Source: Amyelois transitella | Lineage: Eukaryota > Arthropoda > Insecta > Lepidoptera > Pyralidae | Assembly (NCBI RefSeq): GCF_032362555.1 | Contig: NC_083510.1 | Coordinates: 6,661,501 to 6,725,500, forward strand | Direction: 5' to 3' | Length of the DNA stretch: 64,000 nucleotides | Shown here: in pieces, positions 1 through 12,700 of the stretch | Layout: the number at the start of each line of letters is the position of its first letter | Numbering within the stretch: position 1 is the stretch's first letter | Notes under the pieces: model-generated | The model's database searches: none | What the model saw: only the letters and a program-made list of their open reading frames with translations | What the model was told of the DNA's origin: nothing | Program-made: the position numbers and the translations under genes

Positions 1-361
1 CTGTGTACCTCCTTCTATGTAAAGATTTTTAAATAAAATACAAATATGTCGACACTTTTGGTAAATTCCTGGAGTCTGCTTTAATAAATCCAACTTCCAT
101 TTTTAAAGATGCGGAAGAAAATGCTGCAGTGCAGTTTGTTACCGCTTCTTCTGCACGGACGCTTTTGAAGCGGCAGTAAACTTAGTTTTAAGTAATTTAT
201 TTAACGTCAACCAATGTTTTGAAACCAAAAGATACGACAATTATTAAGTAATATGAAGTGTCCCATAATAATGAATAATATATAATTCATATTGAATTTG
301 AATTATTCCTTCATAGGTTTTTAGCTAGCAACTCCAGTCACTATTTACTTTTAACTTCTGG

Positions 362-566
362 CGTTTATCCCGGTAACATCCTCACCACTCCAAAAAAGGG
401 CCCAGGTTATGCCTTTGACCATGACCCTTTTGGGTGAGTCAGAGAGTTTTTGCACGAATCGACCCGATCAGACCTCTGAAACCTTTTTAAGGGAACCTAA
501 CCCTTATTTATGCCTAAATGTGCAGGTATCCTCACGATCCCTTATCGTAAGAGCATCGGTTAGTTT
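362..566 (+). repeat. interspersed repeat fragment (LINE-tail-like)
   Basis: The block matches, in reverse orientation, 55285-55500, including the motif GGTCAAAGGCAT and the terminal GAGCATCGGTTA / TAACCGATGCTC segment. It looks like a degraded 3' portion of a non-LTR element, but the family cannot be named from the sequence alone. Confidence 0.45.
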
Positions 567-938
567 TTAAACTATAACGCTTGCATGCAATGCAGCAACA
601 TATGTCACCTAGTTAAAGGTGATCTTAAAATATTGTGACAACTGGTCCTGTATACCCCGCAAAGAATAAATGCGTGATATGTGTAATGTGTATTTTATAT
701 AATAATATTTTATCCTCCAGGGCGCCACGAAAAAATCTGCAAAACCATATAGGGCCCGTAGGAGCTGGCCAACTACTAATAGTCGTCAGAATGAAGACAG
801 ACAAATTGATGAAAATCCAAATTTACATGTTCATTATTTTAAAAAAGGCATGGGATCCAAGTTTCAACGTGGGATAACATCGGGAGTAAGCAATTCAATA
901 TTTCATAATCAACTACTGTTGATTATACTGTACTGTTA

Positions 939-1010
939 CCTAAAACCATAAGTATTATGGATCTACCTATTATACTTAATAGGTAGATCCATAATACTTA
1001 TGGTTTTAGG
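939..1010. repeat. perfect 33-bp inverted repeat (hairpin)
   Basis: Arms 939-971 and 978-1010 are exact reverse complements separated by the 6-nt loop ATACTT. The left arm starts CCTAAAACCATAAGTATT. No coding frame or element boundary explains it. Confidence 0.9.
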
Positions 1011-1287
1011 CGTAGTGCACTTTTGTGATGATTGACTATCGAACGACAGGAGAGTGTCAGACTTTTTCAACAGTTTATACTTTTTTTTGCCCGCGCCTGC
1101 TGTTTCTTTTAGTTAATATACATATCTACTTACTTTTAATAAATCTGTAAAAGATTATTATAGATAGAAGAATTATATATATATATATATATTCACAGTA
1201 TAGTATATATTAATGTTTATATATATAAACACTCCCGCCACAACAAAACTATTTAAATATGTATTTTCAATTAACAGAATGCCATAA

Positions 1288-1430
1288 TGTGGTGATATGC
1301 AACCTCCACATTAGCTTTGACACCTTTAATCATAAAAGGAACATTTCATTTCTGTCACATGCTCAAAGTCATACTGTATAATTTTATTGAATAAAGCCAT
1401 ATTTACTGTGAAATGGTTAGTTATTCTACA
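1288..1430 (+). repeat. 5' LTR (143 bp)
   Basis: This is about 98% identical (140 of 143 by eye) to the 3' copy. It has TG...CA ends and an internal AATAAA in the segment GAATAAAGCC. Confidence 0.85.
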
Positions 1431-1519
1431 ATATATTCAATAAAATAAATAATCAAGGATAAGTAGTTTCAGATACTTATCCATGATTATTTATTTTATT
1501 GAGTAAATTGTAGAATAAC
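1420..1519. repeat. imperfect 46-bp inverted repeat overlapping the 5' LTR end
   Basis: Arm 1420-1465 and arm 1474-1519 are reverse complements with about three mismatches and an 8-nt spacer. The left arm contains the last 11 bases of the 5' LTR, so the LTR end recurs inverted at 1509-1519, where a primer-binding site would be expected. Confidence 0.85.
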
Positions 1520-1526
1520 AAACCAA

Positions 1527-2739
1527 AACGATTCGAAGCAGAGCCGACAACAAACTCGGACAAATCTTGCGAATGGATTCATTGGAAACAAACATTCAAT
1601 AATTTCACACATGCAATTGAAAATAAAGGAAATATCGTAAATAACGACTGCAAGTATCAATTATTAGTAAACTTTTTATCTCCATTCCTTTATACTCATG
1701 CCAAAGATACAAAAGATTATCTCTTAGCTATAGAGAGACTAGATGCGCTATTTATCAAACCTGTTAATAATGTTTACTCAAGGTATCAACTGTCTCAAAG
1801 AAAACAGGAGTCAGGAGAGATAGTTGATCAATACATTCAAACTTTGAAACTGTTATCAAAGAAATGTAACTTCCAGTCAGTAACTGCGGAACAAAATAAG
1901 AATGAATACATACGAGACGCCTTTATCGCAGGGCTATCGTCTTCAGCTATACGTCAAAGACTACTTGAGAACTATACACTCACTCTTGATGCAGCATTGT
2001 ATGCATGCAGATGTAAGTTCATCAACTGTGCAAAAGAAACTTTCTGAATTATTTGCCATTTTTGGCTTGCCATCTTACGTTCACTCGGATAGAGGTACCG
2101 CATTTATATCAGCCGAACTTAAAACCTTTCTGCACGGATTAGGCATAGCTACAAGCTACACTACACCATATAATCCCCAAGGCAATGGTCAGACCGAGAG
2201 ATGTAATAGAATCATTTGTAAAACTATACAACTTACCTTAAAATAAATTAATTTGCCTATTACTCAATGGGAAACTGTCCTTGAGAAGTCACTTCATGCT
2301 ATACGCTCACTTCTATGCACAGCTACTGGATGTACGCCCCATGAGCGTATGTTAAATCACTCACGACGTTCTTCGACAATCAATGCCCTCTTGGCTCACA
2401 GAAGCAGATAAAGCTTTATATCGAACCCCGGTGAGGAGAAGTAAATATGATCCTCTTGTAGAAGAAGTACAATTATTAGAAGCTAACAAATGGACGAGAA
2501 TTAGTAGTTTCAAACAGGCACTTAGCTCCAATGGGTACTTCGTCTGATACTGAGGAGGCTGATTCTGATTTATCTAATTGGGATTCAGCAGAGTCAAACG
2601 AAGAGACAACAACTGAAGAACAGGAACCAGTTAATTTGACTACAGATGCTACTACAACACAAAACCTTGAACTGCGACGTTCTACTAGAGATACCGTCTC
2701 ATCTTCAAGATTACGATATTTCTTAAAACCTGGGGAGAA
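1527..2739 (+). pseudogene. Gag and truncated integrase remnants of the LTR element
   Basis: An open frame of about 170 codons ending at 2047 reads like a retrotransposon Gag (WxxW region near 1572-1590, then a helical stretch with the motif FIAGLSSSAIRQRLLE near 1920). At about 2035 the frame shifts into the distal half of a retroviral-type integrase: the second catalytic Asp lies in HSDRGTAF (near 2082), and the Glu region is represented by NPQGNGQTERCN (near 2173). A threonine/glutamate-rich tail follows to the LTR. The jump from Gag straight into integrase shows an internal deletion of most of pol. A related Gag fragment lies at 58640-59020. Confidence 0.75.
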
Positions 2740-2882
2740 TGTGGTGATATGCAACCTCCACATTAGCTTTGACACCTTTTATCATAAAAGGAACATTTCA
2801 TTTCTGTCACATGCTCAAAGTCATACTGTATAATTTTATTGAATAAAGCCATATTTACTGAGAAATTGTTAGTTATTCTACA
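2740..2882 (+). repeat. 3' LTR (143 bp)
   Basis: Direct copy of 1288-1430. It is preceded by the 3' end of a pol-like frame containing an RRSTR motif. Confidence 0.85.
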
Positions 2883-3460
2883 CATATCAAGATACGCCCA
2901 ACGCCCAAAAAGTTGGGCAGATCGTGAATTGGCGCTAAGTCCATCAGAATATTTTTTTATAGGTATCGAGTTTCATTTCCCAGAAAACTTTTTCATGATT
3001 CTCTATAAAAAAATAATTATTATTTATACATAACTTAAATAATAGGCATTCTATGTCATGGAATAATAATTGCTCGTACGAATCACACCTAACCCATGTT
3101 ATAATTTCAAAGCCGCGTTCGCATATGTGGCCACAATACAAGGCTACCATAAAAACCTACCGTAACGATTAGTTACTCTTCCTCATGGTCAACTATATCT
3201 CTGAATCAAATTTCAAAATCGTTTCAGTTGTTTAGGCGTGAAAGCGTTACAGAATAGAAAATAAGAGTTCAAAATATTTTGTCTGTTTGTCTTTTCTTGA
3301 TCAAATCAAAAAACCAGCTGAACCGATTTGAATGCGGTTTTCGTCAATATGCAAATCACTTATTTTTTCGAAAAAATATTCAGTGTGCAGACACACATCG
3401 TTTACTTTTACTATTATTATATGTAATACTTTTTATTACTATGTATAAAAATATATATAG
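2883..3460. other. no gene seen
   Basis: AT-rich sequence with short random frames only. The stretch at 3180-3440 resembles decayed interspersed repeat. No splice-bounded exon was recognised. Confidence 0.4.
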
Positions 3461-3612
3461 ATGAAGACTCAAACGAAGACGCATACACAGCTGCTTTCTC
3501 GTTTCAAAAACCTAACGACACCCTACTCTACTTTGGCAGGACAAATTATAATCAAACGTTGATCGTCGATATGGCTAATGTTGTATGGATAGTTTGTGAA
3601 CTGGCAGCGTAA
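3461..3612 (+). other. orphan exon-like open frame, unidentified
   Basis: A 50-codon open frame follows an AG (ATATATATAG) and ends in TAA at 3610-3612. It has unusually non-repetitive composition (motifs FSFQKPNDTLLYFGRTN and NVVWIVCELAA) and is followed by AATAAA at about 3674. It could be the last coding exon of an unrecognised gene or an unrecognised transposon frame. The next host exon begins only 94 bp downstream, and nothing links the two. I do not recognise the protein. Confidence 0.25.
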
Positions 3613-3705
3613 CTCGATCTACCCGGCAAGGCATAATATGACCATCTGGCCAATACGACTATTGGACCATGACAAATAAAATCTCTTCTTCTTATTATTT
3701 TTCAG

Positions 3706-6700
3706 ATGATTCCTCCCTTCTCTTTGAGCCAAAGGTATGACGTAACAGAGCTACACAAATACTTACTTTCGTGGAAAATACTAGAAGAACACGAACGAGG
3801 GACTTTGCTATTGGCAATAATCATAAAAGCTATTTCTCTGAGCCTCAGTAAATTTCCAGTGTTGAACAGTATCCTGTTCTATGAAGACTATTACACAATA
3901 AAAAGTAATCATGACATTAGACTTGTCACATGCGTCGAAAATGCAAACACGATGAGGAAAAAAAACATCGCACCCGTGATCAAGGTATCTATCACTCATT
4001 AGTGATTGATCGACCAAGCGAGCGAAGCGAGTGAGGTCTACCAATCAACTGGGGATTTTTTTGTATATATTATGTATAATGTTATGTATGCATGCCATTA
4101 AGTGATGTTTGAAATAAAATAATGAATAAAAAAATTTAATTTGATAATAAGTTCATAAAAATTAATTAGATAAAGAGATGGGCGCTACCTCTATACGACT
4201 GACAGAATATTTTTTATAACGGATCTACCTATTTATAATTACTTTATTGTTATTTTATTATTTACTAGCGACCCGCCCCGGCTTCGCACGGATGCACAGT
4301 CGATACTAAATATATCTCTATTAGAACTAACTAAAGGACCGCCCGCAAAGCGGCTAACTAAGTCTTGCTCCCGGCAAAAGTGTCACTTCTGCCTGCAGTC
4401 CCGCAGACAGCTGCGTAGGGAGCCGACCTCGCGTCTGAGCCGCGCGGGTACCTTACTCATAGATCTAAACATCCCTCTCCCATTTCGCAACGGCCCGTGC
4501 AGCAGAAATCGTAATATTTTAATTTCACCACAACTTCCAAACCAAACGTCCAATTTTAATCATTCAAAGACCAAATATTATCTACATAAACTGTACTTAT
4601 TGATGAAATTTTGATAAGGATTAATAGCATGAGTAAAAAAAACGCGTTTAAATGTAGACCAAAAAAAAATTCAAGATTTTTAAATAAAAATGTGGTTGTT
4701 GTGCCTCACTCGACATAGATAGGTATAGTGTGTCGCGGACTTTTTTGTAGATATTTATAAGATCTACAATTCATTAAAACATTTTATGGTTCTATCTTTT
4801 GTAGTTTAGGCAGCGTACGCAAAATAAGTAACTTTTTGGTTGATTTTTTTCAGTTTGTGTCCGAAAAATCCAAATATATTACGTAACCCTATTTTTTTCC
4901 AATATAAAATATAATCTATGTTACTCGTGAATAATGTAGCTTTCGAATGGTGAAAGAATTTTTAAAATCGGTCCAGTAGTTTTTGAGCCTATTCATTACA
5001 ACCAAACAAACAAAGATTTCCTCTTTATAATATTAGTGTAGATGAAAATTTTAGGTGTCTGCCTGTTACCGTTATTAATATTGAGCAAAAATATACGAAA
5101 AAAAAAACCCGTAAATATATATTCTTTTGATTCTAATTTATTACTAGCTGAGCCCGCGACTTCGTCCGCGTGGAATAGTTATTTTGGGCATCATTGAAGC
5201 CTTCAAGGATGCTCCTTCCCCGATATTTTCACATTTTCCATTATTTCTTCGCTCCTAATAGTTGCAACTTGACATTATATAGCCTAAATCCTTCCTCGAT
5301 AAATGGTCTATTCAAAACAAAAATATTTTTTCAATTCGAACCAGTAGTTCTTGAGATTAGCGCATTCAAACAAACAAACAAACTCTTCAGTTTTATAATA
5401 TTAGTAAGTATATATAAATCTAAGTGCCTATTTAAACTAAAAAAAATATTATAATAGAATTATAACCAGAGAAATATGTACCTACAACTTACAAAAGAAA
5501 AGAAATGAAAATAAAGTTGAAACGCCTGTGCAATACTATCTACTTAAACCTATTTCACTGAAAAATAAATAATAAATAACTATTACTACTATAATTAATA
5601 AAAGTACCTATGCTAAAACAAAAAAATTAACATAAATTACCCAAAACTAACCTATGCCGCCTATGCGTACTACTTCTATTACTACTTAACCTAAAAAGAA
5701 ATAAAATAGAAACTATTAATAATTTAGAATTTTAACAAAACAACTAAACCTATTAAAAAAAATTACAAAAAAATAAATTAAAATAAACTAAATATTTAAA
5801 GACTAAAAGACGCGCTGATAAGCACGATTTACAATATTAATATCAATTATTGTCTGTCAATATAGTCGAACACTCTGAACGCATCAGCAGACAAATATTG
5901 AATGCCGTTACGCAAAAATAATCCTTCTAGCATGATTCAGTATTTACGCGCGATGGCTTGTTAGCGTATTTCATTTCATGTATAAGTTTGGTGTTTCTAT
6001 ACTGATTTCGATGATTATTTTTTTATTGATTAGGTACTTATATTAATTTTTAAGAATATATAATGAGTGTGAGTGTTAGGCGCTGACTCCACGACCGAGA
6101 GAATCGCGACGATATTATCGTCGTGCCACGTATTTCTATACACTCTCTATGAAACCGTCTCCACACGGCGATACTATCGCTGCGATGCGACGAGTGGCAA
6201 TGAGCGCGCGAAACGTCATTACATCGTCGCTAGCCCGCCGCGACCAGCAGCGCGCCCGCCGCGCGCTCGTCGCGAGCGCGCGGCGCTGTCAAACGCAGCG
6301 TCATTTCAACGTTGATTCTCGTTAAGCAAGGACGTTTCGAGAAGCTTTTTAAACAATAGTACAATGTTTGACATTGAAAAGTTTATTCTTGAAGCGAGAG
6401 ATTCGCGGCGATTCCGTTACGAGTCGTCGCGGACACGCTGCGATCCCGTCACGAGTCGCGACGATACGCTGGCGGAATTATCGCTCGTTCGTGGAGTATG
6501 TCCGACGATAGTATGACGGGCTCGTTGCGATTCCCTCGTTCGTGGAGTCAGCGCCGAAATCGTCTTAATTATTTAGATACTCTTTCTTTGCACGGTCTTC
6601 TACCTGCCCACACTTATCACACAAGGATAGACTCATGTCTAGACCATGTTATTTTGAAATTAGATAAAAAATGTAACTCTGTCTATGTAGCTATATTAAA

Positions 6701-9700
6701 TACTACAGTCACCGATCACTGTCTAGTCCTGGTAAAATTTACCAATGTATCTAATAGATATGCTACAAACTACATTAAAAATGTTATTGATTTTGATAAT
6801 GCATATAAAATGCTTCTTTCATCTGATATAACTTTTCTTAATATATATAACTGTCCTGAAACATTTGCAAACTCATTTATAGGTATGATGAGAGCCGTTA
6901 TTCAGGCTAATTCCAAAAGCATAACTGTTCCTAGAAATAAAAGAATTTTAAAGCCATGGATAACCACTGGAGCTCTGAAGTGTATTAACCTCAGAAACAA
7001 CATGCAAAGTAAACTTAAGAAAGACCCAAATAATATTATCTTAAAAATAACATTTAGAAGATACCGTAACTTTTGTTCTAATCTCATTAGGAAACTTAAA
7101 AGGACATATAATAGCCTCAAAATAAAAGAATCTGTGAACCAACCTAAAAAATTATGGTCTGCAATAAATGATATTACGCAATACAAGCCTCCGAAAGAAA
7201 ATAATGTTGACCTATTAAATATCAAACCGCAACCACAACTGTCGGTAAATTATGTAAATAGTCATTTTGTAAGCATTGGGTTTTCTCTGGCAGAAATAAT
7301 TCTTAAAGGAGCGGCTTCAAATCCTCCTAATATTTCCATATCAGGTTGTTCTCATCCTGGTTCGTTTGTGTTGCTGGACACAGATTGTGATGAGGTCCAT
7401 AGCATACTCATGAGCTTTGACTCCGGTAGTGCTTGTGGTTGGGACGGTATTGGCATATCATTCTTAAAACATGCTAGAGACTTTACTGTTCCCTTGATCA
7501 GTAAATTGGCCAACCTTTGTTTTAAAACTGGAATTTTTCCTAGAGAGCTCAAGCGATCTATTATAACACCTGTATATAAGCAAGGAGACAAGTCTCAAGT
7601 AAATAATTTCAGGCCAATATCTGTTCTAACCGCAATTACGAGGATAATTGAAAAACTGATTAATAGGAGACTAACGAAGTATCTTAATAAACATCACATT
7701 ATTTCTAAATATCAGTATGGATTTCGTAGTGGAATTTCCACTCAAGATGCGATTTCAGACTTGACCTCGAATATAATTGAAACTGTTGATAAAGGCGACA
7801 AGAGTCTAACCGTTTTTATAGACCTCAAATCCGCTTTTGACACAGTTTCGTTCTCAATCCTCTTGCAAAGGTTGGAGAGCATTGGGATCAGGGGGGTCGC
7901 ACTCTCTCTTTTTAGAAGCTACCTACAGGATAGAACCCAGGTTGTGAAGATCGGTGGTTATATTAGTGATGTAGAGTCTGTTAACTACGGGGTCCCTCAG
8001 GGGAGTGTTCTTGGCCCGACATTATTTCTCTTATATATAAATGAATTGTGTAATTTACGAGACGTTGGGGGAAGAATATTCTCCTATGCAGACGATACTG
8101 CCATCGTCTTTTCAGGCAAAGACTGGGTAGAAGTGCATAATAAAGCTTCTACTGGGTTAGTACGGGTATACACATGGCTAAAAGATAATTTACTAACGCT
8201 AAATATTCAAAAGACCAATTATATATGTTTTGCTTTATACAACAAGTCACAGCCGGGTACTAGTTTGACTATCAAACTGCATGATTGCCCTGATCCTGAT
8301 GATCATACATGCAGCTGTCCTTCTATCAACAAGGTGTCTCAGACAAAGTATTTGGGCATAATTATTGATCAAAGACTTAGTTGGCATCCGCATTTGGAGG
8401 CGTTGATAGGTCGAATAAGGAAACTGATCTGTGTTTTTAAATCCTTGAGATATGTGATGTCTAGCACTCTTTTAAATAATATTTATACTGCCCTAGCACA
8501 ATCTATTATCTCATACTGCATACCAATCTGGGGTGGAGCTACCAAGAGTGACTTCTTAGCCTTGGAAAGGGCACAGAGATCTCTCATAAAGGTAATGTAC
8601 TTTAAACCTCGTAGATTCTCTACTCATACTTTATACAACATTAGTAAACTTCTCTCAGTAAGAAAAATCTTTGTCCTTAACCTGATATTAAAGTACCATA
8701 AAACATTGCCATATAAAGAAACTGTCCAAAGTAGGAGAAGAAAGGTTAGAATAGCTTCCACTCATTTTGTACGTACTGCCTTTGCCAAACGTCAATACCC
8801 ATTCCTATCCGCTTTTCTATATAATATAATAAATGAACACATTGAAATTTATCCTATGCAATCATATAATTGCAAAAAAAGTTTATTACAATACCTGGGA
8901 AAACTTACATATGATGATGTAGAAAATTTATTTCCTAAACGTACGTAACGCAATTTTTTTTTTGTTTTTTTTAATAATTTGAGTAAGTACTTATATATCT
9001 TTATTTATCATTTTATTATTATTCACACTTTTCGCTATTATTTACACACCAAATCGCTATACACACCACCTATTTGCCACGACTTGCACACTTACACATA
9101 CTGTCTCACATTCATTCGTACCGTCACTTTATTGTTGTTTTTTTTTTTATTATAATGTATAGATATCGTACATCCACATACTAGTAATCTTTTTATAGAA
9201 CTTTTATGGAAGTAGCAGGCCATTCCCTACACAAGTATCATTTGATTACTTACTGGGAAGACCTTGCATAATTATTGTAACCAAGATTACTGCAATAAAG
9301 AATATTTTATTTTTTTTTTTTTTTATTTTTTTTTTTCCTTTCACTGCTCTGCTCCTACTGATTGTAGCGTAATGAAAAGTATACTATAAACTGCTTAGGA
9401 GTATGAAGAATAACTGTACCAAATTTCGTTAAAATCCGGATAGTAGTTTTTGTTTCTATATATATATAGAACATACAGACAGACAGACAAAAATTTGACT
9501 GATTTCATTTTTGGCATCTGTATCGATCACTAATCACCCCCTAATAGTTATTTTGAAAATATATTCCATGTACAGAATCTCTACAGATTTATTATAAGTG
9601 TAGATTATTTGTTGTAATGGCGGCAACTTAAATATGTAATTAAAAAAAAATCTACTTACTAGCTATTACTATTAATGAGATACAGCCTGGTGACAGATAG

Positions 9701-12700
9701 AGAGACAGCGGAGGCTTAGTAATAGGATGTCGTTTTTACGTATTAGGAACAGAAACCTGAAAATGTTGTAGAAAAAAAACCAAAGTACCTACCCGTCTGC
9801 TGTGTTGAAACAATAAAACAACTTAAAAAAACCAGCCCGGTAGTTTCTCGCCTGTTGATGATAATGTAACGATGCGGAATAGGAATGCTTTACCGATTAA
9901 CGAGTCGATATGTTCTGACGACTTAAGCATATTGGGAGATACTAATACTACAAATAAAGAGAGTACTAACGCGAGAACTGAGTTAACTTTTGACAACTTA
10001 AAGGATTTAATAGCCTCCCAGCTAAAAGATAATAACAAGAGTATAATAACGGACCTAAAGAACACAATAGGAGCTGAAATAAAAAAAGCAATTTCCAAAT
10101 TTAGAGAAGAGTTTAAACAAGACACTACCACACTGTATCAAGAAAACAATTCAAGAAAAAAAGAAATAGATGAACCGTCAAAATAGAGAAATTACAACAG
10201 GAAAATGAAACGTTGCTTAAAGAAATTAAACAAATTGAATTGAAGACTTCATCCCCTGACCGGAGAGCAATACCTGATCGTAAAAAATTGTGCTCTTTGG
10301 CCTACCAGAATATGAAGAACCTGACTTTAAGTTACACGGTAGAGTAGCGGCAGTTTTTCGTGATATCCTTAATATAGACATACTTGTATACATAGAAGAA
10401 ACAAAAAGAATAGGAAGGTTCCATGAGCAAAAAAATAGACCACTTATGATAGAGCTTATCAGCAAGAAGATGACCAAATATATTATGAACAACATTCATA
10501 GTTTCCGTGGCTCTCGGTATCACAATATATGGATAGAAATACACTGAAGGAAATGAAATCATTGAAAGAACAAATGTTTAAGGCAAGGAACAAAGGCTTA
10601 TACGCTACTATAAGGAATAATAAATTATACATAGAGGGAAAGCACATAGATGCAAATAAAAATGAGCAGAATAAGCTACCGAGTTCTAATAGCCACATAT
10701 CAAATAGTAAGAACCACTCCTTTCGCAGGAGGACCGCAACTTAAAGTCTTGTTCCAAGATTTTCAGAGTATCTACAATAAACAACACCTGCTGGAAGCAT
10801 ATTTAGACCAAAATCCTGATAATACAGCCATTTGTGTTTCGGAATCATGGCTAACAGCTTCCTTTTGTCGTAAGGAGCGTGACGGAGGCGGAGTCTGCAT
10901 CTTGTTACAAGAAAATATAGAATATGATGAAACAACTGTTATTAAAAACATGTCTATTGAATACTGTCTAGAATTGTGTGCTGTTGAATTGCCTAAAGAA
11001 AATACTCTGTTAATATCTTTATACTGGAATGGAATAGGGGCCGATACCTTTAATTCTCAATTAGAAAAGGTACTACTCTATATCTGTAAAAATTACTCTA
11101 AATATAAAATAATTCTTGGTGGCGATTTCAATATAAATACCGTTAAAAAAAGAAACAATTCTAAAATCAAAAAGTTTCTTGATAAAATGTCAGAATACAG
11201 ATTCACTCAACATATAAACGAACCTACACATTTCACAAAAACATCAGCAACGTGTATAGACCTAATCATCACAAATTTCAAAGAAAACATACGAACAAGA
11301 GTCGAAAAATTAGGATTTTCAAATCATACTGCCACAATGTTAAGCATCAAATCGGCCCAAACAATTTCTAAAAGACCGTGGTACACCGAAAAAAGGATAT
11401 TTAATAAAAAAAGGATACATTCATTTAAATCAAAATTAAAAGAAATAAACTGGCAGGAAATCTTAATAGAAAATAAAAATATAACAAAGAATTATGAATT
11501 ATTCCATAATAAATTAATACACATTCTCGACCAATATATTGGCCTAAGCAAAAAATAAAATACAAAAAACATCCAATAAACATTGGCTTAGTGGGGATAA
11601 AAAAAAATGTTGTAAAAATAAACGTCTATTAAAGATCCTCACTATAAGATCAAATAGTTATATACTTAACAATTATTATAAAAAATATTAAAACATTTTA
11701 AAGAAAGCAGGGGCTACAGCAAAAAAACTCCATTAGAAAGATCGCATAAATAAATCACAAAACAAAGTCAAAACCACGTGGAACATAGTAAACGAACTTA
11801 CAAATAAAAAAACTAATTCGGAAAAAAAATAACATAACCTTGCGAATTAATAAATCAATAATATCTGACCCAATGCAGATAGCTAATACCTTTAACGACT
11901 TTTTTGCATCTATGTATAGCTGAAAATGGCAGGAGAAATAGTCTTGGAAGACCTGTACATTGTCCTGCTGAAAATAGCATATTCCTCCGCCCCGTAGACG
12001 AAAAAGAAATTAATAAAATTATTAAAAACTTAAAAAATTAAAAGGAGCCATGGCATAGACGAACTACCGCCAAACTTATTTAGGGAGTGTGCAGATGAAC
12101 TAACCGTGCCTTTCACTTTATTAATAAACCAATCCTTTAACAAAGGAGCTTTTCCGGACCTTCTAAAAATTACGATAATTAAACCTGTCTATAAGAAAAA
12201 TGAAAGGACTGACCTTAATAATTACCGACCGATAGCACTGCTGCCAACAGCCTCAAAAATTTTCAAAAGAGCCATGGCAGACCGAGTATACAAATTCTGT
12301 GAAAAGTATAACCTACTTGATGGATGTCAGAATGGTTTTAGGAAAAATAGATCTACTGTTTTAGCTGTCTTTAAATATATCCAAGAAATATTAAAAACAC
12401 TAGATAACGGAAGGTATGGCGTCGGTATACTACTGGATATGACAAAGGCACATGACCGGGTCCTATACAATATCCTACTAGATAAATTGTATGGAGCTGG
12501 GATCAGAGGACCTGCACACAAGTGGTTTGCTTCCTACCTTACGAACAGGAAGCAATATGTTGAAATCGAACATTATTATTTTGACACAAAAACGATCCAA
12601 AATGTCAGATCAAACTGTGTGCCGATAAACACTTCGATCCCCCAGGGAAGCGTACTCCTTTTGTTTTTGTTATATATTAACGACCTTCCAAAAACAATAA

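Larger units (their letters stand above)
1..1287. other. non-coding, repeat-rich left edge
   Basis: No coding exon is supported here. Positions 362-566 carry an old interspersed repeat, recognisable by a block with CCTCACCACTCC near 380 and CCTCACGATCCCTTATCG near 530. A related copy lies in opposite orientation at 55285-55500, and a third degraded relative at about 46100-46305. A TA-rich microsatellite lies near 1175-1230. Confidence 0.5.
1288..2882 (+). mobile_element. internally deleted Gypsy-type LTR retrotransposon
   Basis: Two 143-bp direct repeats (1288-1430 and 2740-2882), each starting TGTGGTGATATGC and ending TTATTCTACA, flank the unit. They differ at three positions, so the insertion is fairly young. 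Flanks CATAA / CATAT could be a decayed 5-bp target duplication. Between the LTRs are a Gag-like frame and the distal part of an integrase; protease, reverse transcriptase and RNase H are missing. The whole is about 1.6 kb and could move only with help from a full-length relative. Confidence 0.8.

Noticed and set aside
3706..4002. Free-standing 98-codon gene starting at the first ATG
   Set aside because: The ATG follows an acceptor directly and the coding homology stops at the donor at 3984/3985; it is an internal exon of the E2-like gene.
6073..6315. 80-codon frame as a gene
   Set aside because: It lies across the end of a GC-rich TIR element; its Arg/Pro/Ala richness reflects base composition.
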